Source: Galaxea fascicularis (taxonomy: Eukaryota > Cnidaria > Anthozoa > Scleractinia > Euphylliidae). Taken from it: DNA of 64,000 nucleotides. Position numbers and translations under genes: made by a program. The notes beneath the pieces are model-generated. The model was not told where the DNA came from. It saw only the letters and a program-made list of their open reading frames with translations, and did no database searches. The stretch lies in the NCBI GenBank assembly GCA_948470475.1, contig OX419343.1, positions 451,001-515,000 of the forward strand, in the 5' to 3' direction. Shown here one piece after another: positions 57,901 through 64,000 of this stretch; positions within the stretch are counted from its first letter, which is position 1, and the number at the start of each line of letters is the position of its first letter.

Positions 57901-60688
57901 AAAAGTAAGGAATCCTAAACACAAACATATGTTTTGCCTTCCGCTTCAGTCACATGATGACATTTCTTCATTATAATTATAAGGGTAAATTTTACATTTT
58001 GGGCTTCTGGATTACAATTGATGTAATGAAACATTGACAACAAGGCTGAGTACTTTATATTGTTTGTGATCACAGGAATGTTGTTATAGCAGGTGGTTCC
58101 ACTGCAGTACTGTGTGGTTCCAGAAAGTATCCATAACTCCCCCCCTCCCTCCCTCCCATGGAAGGTTTGCAGATCCCAGCTCTCTAGTAATTCCAATTGA
58201 GCTCCACACTTTCCTTTAAGAACTTTTGCCTTTGCAAACCCCTCCCCCTTGAAATTTCCACTGACCTTCCGTGGGGAGGGGGGTATGGATATTTTCTGCC
58301 ACTGCACATTTTTCACCTTCCCTACCTCACAATTAAAGGTAATTTTAGAAAATATCTTGATGATAAGCTTACACTGTTTCTTGGCATATCCAAGTTTAGT
58401 AGGTACACCCTCCGCTGAAAGTTCACCATCGGTAAGCTTTTCTCCTCCACTCAACACAAGGTCCAGCTTTTCATTCAAAGCCTCAACTCTCTCTTGTACT
58501 GTGCATTGAAAATTTATAAATAAAGCTTTACAACATCGTTGTAAAACGCAGTTAATGGAGCATGACTCGCTATCTGTCACGTTGTATTTGTAAACACTAA
58601 GTAATGCAAATGAGACATGAATGGACCTCAGTACCCTAACAAATACAACAAAGATCCTCTATTCATGTGGCAATGCTGTCTGCCACATTTATATCTTTCG
58701 TTCTGTATGGCTATAAGGAACAAATATTCCCATTCATGTCGCGTTGAGCATTGCACAAGTTACTTGTATCCGATGGTACGTAAATCACCATTGGTTTAGT
58801 TGTAGACACCTGTCTAAGTATAAAAGGTCTAGCAAAGTCCAAAGTATCACTCTCTAAGCTCTTTAGTGTACTGTAAGGAGCTCCTTTACATTTAAAAATT
58901 GATTCCCACCCTTCGCTCCCTTTGGAGGTGGTGGTGTTGTTGTTTTCAATAAACTTGGGTCCACCTCTCGGAATACAGTTCAGTTAAGTCTCGCAGCGAC
59001 TTCCCCAAGCTTTGTTGTTTTTCATGCTATGCTATGTTTCGCTCTCTATCTGCCTTTGTTTTTCTCCAATCCAGCACGTGCCGGCGAAGTCGGCTCGCAG
59101 TGCTGGGGAGATAAGAAGGCTTGAGCTAGTTTTAACTGCCTACACTCTTTCCACTATAGCACGATGCTGGTCGGAGGTTCAGCTCGTAGTGCTGTGGAGA
59201 GTTAGGCTTTTATATCGTTAATTTGGCTTTGACTGGCCTACAACTTGTCCGATCCAGCACGGTTCCTCTTATGCGTCTGGGAGATAAGTTTAGGCTTTTA
59301 GTCACGCTACGGAAGTTGTCTGTCACGCCGATTGTGGAGCGGTGTTCCCCCTTTACGCCAAACAATGTCTTTTGTGTTTTGTTACCGTAGTCTGCATTCA
59401 ATATATATATTAAATACTCGAGGAAACTGCGACATTAACCAAATATTATACATTCATTTAAGCAACCAGTTAGAAAATGTTTGTGTACAAGGTTAACAAA
59501 ATATTAAAATCTTTAATTGATAGTGAAGACCAGATGGTGGCATAAATTAACAAACATATGTTCATATACAACTCCTTCTGCTTCACCTGGCTTATCACCA
59601 TTCAAGCCTAATCATCAGCTTTCCTTGAACATGTACATAGAATTACATAAAAATGCACAATTTCATACATCCTGGAATGGATATACATTGCTTTCGGAAA
59701 CCGACACCTAAAAATTCTTGTCAATTTGTGAACAGTAATTTCTTAAGAACACTCTCAAATAGAATGTCACGCTCCAATTCAGGTTTTGAGTCAGGATTTA
59801 AAATTGGGTTCTCAACAAGTTACACCTCTGGTTAAAAATTTTAAAGATCAAATGCCTTTTATTGAAACTTTTAATTTCTGAGTCCAACTTTGTCAACAGC
59901 TGGTACTTGTTAACTCAACTGGGCAAGATTTCCATACAGCCCCATACATTAATTATACATGCATCTGTGAGTCAAACTCTGTTCGTTTTCGGAACAGGGT
60001 TAGAATGACAGTGATGCATGTATGATTAATGTCAACTGGCGCTGTGTGGAAATCTATCCACTCCATTATTCTCCAAACTGGCATGAGTAACACGCCTCCT
60101 CAGTTCAGGAATCGCAATATAAACAAGGATAAAGTACTTCTAATAAAGCTTGAATTCACTGAAAAGTCGTAATGTGTCGACAACACTTATTTTCATAAAT
60201 AAACAGCGTGTAGTAATTTTCATGAACAATGAATCGAATGCATCCGAACGTAAAATACATACAAAAGACTTGGTTAAGAGCTTAATGAAAAGAACGAGAA
60301 CAGAACGTTTTTTTTTTTTTTCCATATTGGTCACCGGCAATGCAGTGCGAAACTCTGGATATTGAAAGGACGCAGAAAATGCAATATAAAGTCATATGCA
60401 TCATTGTTAAGACTTCTAAGATGTTTGCTAGAACTGAGCTAAAAAATACAGTATGCTGGCTTACTTACGAGCAAGGTTTTCAGCGTGTACACACTCAAAT
60501 TCTCTTTCTATCTGAGCGAAAAGCGACCAAAGTCTTGAACGAAGTTCAGGTGGTAGAGAGCTTTCGCGATCCTGGTCAAATCCTTCATGGCGTATTCCTT
60601 CCGATCCCATTCTATTTGGCGAGCGAGTACGTCGAATTGACAGCCTCTTGGGCTTAATCTTGATGCTACCTGCTTGCTGCTTGCTCAT
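48904..60688 (-). CDS. WDR37: WDR37 orthologue (WD40 propeller protein), complete
   Basis: Fifteen coding exons in transcript order: 60688-60469, 58498-58373, 56951-56893, 56180-56036, 55603-55532, 54609-54565, 54381-54326, 53509-53452, 52836-52765, 52495-52379, 51370-51229, 50879-50810, 50046-49982, 49454-49340, 49035-48904; 497 residues, against about 494 in human. The N-terminus [11 protein letters not shown] and [20 protein letters not shown] match the family, with a coiled-coil-like [10 protein letters not shown] segment and [18 protein letters not shown] before the propeller. WD repeats include [86 protein letters not shown] and [18 protein letters not shown]. The end is [18 protein letters not shown]. 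An acidic loop ([13 protein letters not shown]) sits between repeats as in human. Known partners are PACS proteins (ER/Golgi signalling). Identity is very sure. Confidence 0.95.
53752..53960 (-). mobile_element. Retroelement tail in WDR37 intron (RT-protein C-terminus)
   Basis: The minus-strand frame 53951-53769 encodes [20 protein letters not shown] ... [20 protein letters not shown]. This is the conserved last segment (VIP.V.GALG........LLGTA.ILRKVL) of a class of animal retrotransposon polyproteins. A G/C homopolymer tract and then a (gat)n run lie on its 5' side. No reverse transcriptase core is present, so it is a truncated relic. Confidence 0.65.
54001..54029. repeat. (CAT)n microsatellite
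   Basis: Eight or so cat units (gat on the minus strand), next to the retroelement tail in a WDR37 intron. Confidence 0.9.
55373..55436. repeat. Single arm related to the ZSWIM2-intron foldback
   Basis: attaaattcaggttaaaatt ... gtttgattctcgatttgctc, then tgtctcctaa, aligns with the left arm at 15850-15908 (ttaaattaaggtaaaaaatt ... ttgattctcaaatccatttg, then tctcctaa). No inverted partner lies next to it, so it is a solo or half copy. Confidence 0.55.
56785..56800. repeat. (GTT)n microsatellite
   Basis: Short run of gtt units in a WDR37 intron. Confidence 0.7.
57375..57543 (-). mobile_element. tRNA-derived SINE, copy 2 (diverged, shorter 3' end)
   Basis: Same orientation and order as the copy at 36826-37080. 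The B box ggttcaaatcc is at 57497-57487 (intact) and the A box region is degraded (tggtgaagtgg). The shared body includes ctggtgttgttctgggtaag and atccttgtaaatagccaact. Similarity stops near 57380, so the ccctgaaaag... tail of copy 1 is absent. It lies in a WDR37 intron. Confidence 0.8.
59070..59315. repeat. Three diverged tandem units of about 85 bp
   Basis: Units beginning near 59072 (ccagcacgtgccggc), 59158 (tagcacgatgctggtcgg) and 59252 (ccagcacggttcctc) each continue with ...gtgctggggagataag / gtgctgtggagagttagg / gtctgggagataagtttagg and a ggctt stretch. In WDR37 intron 1. Confidence 0.45.
59925..60055. repeat. Foldback (MITE-like) element
   Basis: The left arm agatttccatacagcc ... cattaattatacatgcatc pairs with the right arm gatgcatgtatgattaatg ... 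ggcgctgtgtggaaatct. The centre is about 45 bp. In WDR37 intron 1. Confidence 0.75.
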
Positions 60689-62110
60689 CGCGAGGGAACA
60701 GGTTGGAAAAAGTACAAAACCAACAGGCAAAAATTCACAAGGAAGAAAACATTTTTCGAGCCAAATTATTGAAGTTAACCGCTGACATACAGACATGAAC
60801 ACGACCATTGAATGGACACATAGGAGAGGGGTGGGGCTGGTGAACGAATTTATGCGTTCTTTGTTATTCATTGTCATCATCTTCATTTTCAACACGGAGT
60901 CCCTTCATAAAATGCTCTTCCAGAGAGCCGTGTTAATGGTTTTGTTTTTCGGATGTGAATATTTTGGCCCTCTGCATACATATAGCCTTAAATAAGACTT
61001 TTCTACCAGTAAAGCCATCGAAACTCCGTTCGGTGTGAAAAATCACGAGGAAGAACTAAGCCCTCAGGTGATTGTAGAGACTGCTCCTTGATCTACAGAC
61101 TCAAAGATGTCATGGCTCGTTACAGTTGTGCACTCAATGTTATCATCCTTGTGCGAGATTCGAACCCATGCCCTCTGCTGCCGGTGCAGTATTTTAACAT
61201 GCCAAACGGGGAGCTGAACATGTTATTAGTTCTTCATAAACGGGACTCTATCTCCGTTCATATCCGCTTATAATGAAAACAAAAAAAAGTGCAATGGTTG
61301 CTTTTGCTTTGTAGGGCGGATATGGAGTGCATCTCAAGAAATATAGAATGAAGGGTGATAGAACTGCTCTCATATATACTTGGACACTGAAGATAAAACT
61401 TTCTCACGTTTAAAATTGCAAGACCAGGACTGATACCTGGCAAGGTTACCAGATATCCGACTTTGACTTTTTTTGCGCTGGAATAATGGAAAAATAGGCT
61501 TAGATTTTTGGAAAGAACGGAAAATTTGCACCTGAATATTTGGCATTTTATCAATGGTTTCTTCTTGACTGGAGTAATATAATAATAGCAATTCTAAGAG
61601 ATAAAATAATGGAATAATGAACACTCCGTTATTCATCCCCGAACACAGAACCGGTTAGAAAGCCCGTTAAAGAGAACCAACAATAAACTATTGAGGTGCC
61701 GCTCGAATGTTTAGTTAAAAAAAAAGGTCAAATGCGCACAAGCGGGGTGTCTTTACAGTTGTTCATCAAAATTTTGGCAGACTTAAAAAAATGACAAAGA
61801 AAGGAAAATTTACATAACAAAAAATAGTTGTAAACAACCTGTCAATGCAGAAAATTTTGCTAATGTAATTACGGATGCAGACAAACACACGTTGAAGACA
61901 GAGCTGTATGTTCGCAAGGTCGAGGATTACAAATTCAGCTCCAAAGATTTCTTCAGTTGCTGAATTGCAATTAATTGATCGCACCGAAAGCTAAACTTTG
62001 AATTATCAATTTTCGATTAAAGGGTCACTGTCGTACAGAATTTTTCTCAAAAAACATTTAGGAACATAAGCCCAAATCGTCTACAGTCTTCATTTGTCTT
62101 GGCTCACACA
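60689..62110. other. Region between WDR37 and the FYVE-like gene
   Basis: Divergent spacing of about 1.4 kb; it should hold the WDR37 promoter and the 5' end of the next gene. A tRNA-like B box (ggttcgaatctcg on the minus strand, 61167-61155), with gcagcagagggcat upstream, may be a SINE remnant. Otherwise AT-rich with no coding signal. Confidence 0.45.
61150..61205 (-). repeat. Possible tRNA-like/SINE remnant
   Basis: The minus strand reads actgcaccggcagcagaggg, then catgggttcgaatctcgcac, with a good B box but no convincing A box and no cloverleaf. It is different from the tRNA-Leu-type SINE of this window. Confidence 0.3.
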
Positions 62111-64000
62111 ATGTGCCGATGGGGCTGCCGTGAAAATAATATGGTAGGTATACAGTTATCTGGCTCCAGCGTCATAGAGTAAGAATTTTTTCGACGATAT
62201 GCTCCGTTTGGTACACAGGGCTAAAATTAAGGGGCCATTGTATTACAGGAGGGGGTCGTATCCAACCGTTTTTAAGAAGAAGTGATGGTCGGAACTCATG
62301 TTTTTCCGCTTCATCGGTATTTCTTCTTTTTTTTTTTTGGCAGCTTTTCAAGTGCAAGTTCTGTGGAACAAATTACTGCAAAGGGTGCGGTAGAGGCGAC
62401 TTTCATGGAGTTATGACAGACAAAACAGTTTGCAGAGTTTGTTTTCAGGTACGAAATTACCACTCAGGGCTCGCGGGGAGACTGGTCAAAGCGATACCAA
62501 CTGAGTTTGCAGCTGAAGTGTATACTATTATTGAAACATTTGAGTTCTACGAATCTTTCTCTATTTTCTTGGTAAACACACTTTAAGGGAACATTAGTTC
62601 CGGTTAAAACGCCTGTATGCACCAGTGTGGCTTTTTTTTTACCCATTTTGCCTCCATACGTTTTCGTAGCCTGGCCTTGTAGTCCATCGGCAAGAAGTTC
62701 TGAGGGCCAAAAATTTCCCCTTCAAAACGGTTCCAGAACTGAACTAACAATCTGAAACTGTCATTTCATTGTGCAATCTGTAAGTTGAATCTTCTGGACA
62801 AAAGAAATATAACAGACAAAATAAGGAAGGTCGCTTCAAAATTCAATCCTGCATTATAGACATCAGTGGACGGAAACACAAGTCAACTGCTTTTTTTTGT
62901 TTGGACAATGGAAGAAAAGAAATTTCATTTACCTCAATAAACTGGCAGCTCACTTACAAAGCATTGAAGTTTGTTTAGACATTGACCAAAGTTAATCCAT
63001 AAGCAATCAGCTGACTCAATCACTTCAAATCACCTTGTGTAACCACTCTCCAAATAAATCTTCTCAGGTTGATAACTTCTTTTCTTCTTGTTTAATCCTT
63101 TAATAGTGGCTTGAACGCTTGGGTTAAGACCCCATTATCAAACACATTCGTTGTCGGAGAGAAACTGACGGCTACCTATAGGCTAAATCTTTTAGTACTG
63201 AGATTTGCCAGTGAAAATATACAAAGCGGGTAGGTGGATAGTTTTTGGAAGTCGCGACTATCCAGGTTTGGTCAAACTATTTCTTTGTAAGTTGCTTGAA
63301 CCCAGAAGTTAAATAACAAGTAAATGAAGTTAAACAGTCCTGGCTTCTCAGGACTACACCTCCCCGGGCGATCGTACTTCACTACGTAGTTCTGATAGTT
63401 GACTGTAAATGATGTAGATGAGAAATTTCTATCGCGCGGTAAACGTCCAGGTGCTCGAATTGTTTATCAAATAGAACTACCAAGCAATTCTGGGAGGAAG
63501 GATACCAGCCTTTATCCTCTCTTGGTTGATACCTAGAGCAGGGGAGAGTAAAACACGGGATTTCGTTGATGGCTCATTTGAAAGAGACTTCGAAAGGTTT
63601 TTGATTGATAGAAAATATTTTCAGCTCTCTGTGCGCAGACTAAACTGCAAATATTCGGCCTTTGGGTGGGCGGGAGACGCCAAGTCCCTTAAATTTTACA
63701 CGGAACAGGTCATTTGCCTGGTGGTGTAGGAAAACCGATGGAACATTGGTGAGATTGATGTGAATGTTGTATTGGTTTCTAATGGGAGCCTCCCCATGAA
63801 AATGAGGACAGGGTCAGGATCATCTTGAAAGCGAGCCAGAAACTTGTCTCCACTCTCATTGATCATTCTAATAGTATGATTATATTTCAGCCAAAATGTC
63901 AAGGAGAGAGAATCGGGCAGGGACCAGGAAAAGCGGTTCAAAACAAAGGAACAGCAAAGAAGACAACAGTGAAAACGGAGTCCTCCCAGAAAGTGAAAAA
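62111..64000 (+). CDS. Small Cys-rich protein with FYVE-like zinc finger, 3' partial
   Basis: Three exons, all phase 0: 62111-62143, 62344-62448 and 63891 to the window end. The product starts MCRWGCRENNM, LFKCKFCGTNYCKGCGRGDF and continues HGVMTDKTVCRVCFQPKCQG. Cys at 2, 6, 15, 18, 23, 26, 41 and 44 give C-x3-C-x8-C-x2-C-x4-C-x2-C-x14-C-x2-C. This is the four-pair order and spacing of a FYVE/RING-like cross-brace, with YCKGCGRGDF where FYVE has HHCR.CG. The basic phosphoinositide patch RRHHC is lacking, so lipid binding is doubtful. After the finger the chain turns Lys/Thr/Ser-rich and continues beyond 64000. The ATG is the first in frame, 33 bp before a gtaggt donor. Family not recognised. 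Confidence 0.6.
62449..63890 (+). other. Intron of the FYVE-like gene
   Basis: 1.44 kb between the second and third exons. No recognisable gene or repeat; the open frame near 63526-63729 has no supporting feature. Confidence 0.45.

Noticed and set aside
57915..58580. Single 221-codon frame on the minus strand as one gene
   Set aside because: Only 58498-58373 is a WDR37 exon; the rest is flanking intron that happens to be open.
1..64000. CRISPR arrays, bacterial operons, integrons or defence islands
   Set aside because: The window is clearly eukaryotic; no direct-repeat/spacer array or prokaryotic gene cluster was seen.

Overview
The window is nuclear DNA from an animal. Genes are split into many short exons with GT..AG introns, AATAAA signals occur, and no bacterial operon structure is seen. 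Four proteins align exon by exon with vertebrate orthologues recalled from memory (TRRAP, FAM221A, ZSWIM2, WDR37). The DNA is AT-rich, with 100 bp to 4.4 kb introns and many short foldback elements. I infer a cnidarian, most likely an anthozoan such as a stony coral. This rests on the repeat style and on conserved ancestral intron-exon structure, not on any lineage-specific marker gene.

Layout: 47-5907 (+) is the 3' end of TRRAP (pseudokinase plus FATC), then its 3' UTR and a 396-bp MITE. 7879-10493 (-) is complete FAM221A. It is divergent from complete ZSWIM2 (10762-18724, +), with 268 bp between start codons that contain an RFX X-box-like site. 18.9-31.4 kb has no gene I can support and holds several palindromic elements, including a 269-bp near-perfect hairpin MITE with a TAA target duplication. 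31407-41822 (+) is a six-exon secreted collagen-like gene with a C-terminal domain I do not recognise. Its large introns hold a tRNA-derived SINE, a LINE 3' end and a 186-bp tandem duplication. 43723-44528 (+) holds three phase-compatible exons of an unidentified protein (a weak FGF-like look). 46283-47323 (+) is an intronless 346-residue Tyr/Gln/Arg repeat protein with a CRE and a TATA box. 48904-60688 (-) is complete WDR37 (15 exons), with a second SINE and a retroelement tail in its introns. 62111-64000 (+) is the start of a gene for a small FYVE-like Cys-rich protein that runs off the window.

The genes look like an ordinary mix of housekeeping and animal-specific genes. The one functional pairing I can argue from the DNA is FAM221A/ZSWIM2, which share a promoter that looks cilia- or sperm-type. 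The most novel items are the orphan YQQR-repeat gene, the collagen-like protein, the FYVE-like gene, the two MITE families with TNA target duplications, and the tRNA-Leu-like SINE family. Exon models were assembled by eye from splice consensus, phase continuity and remembered homologues; no search was run.
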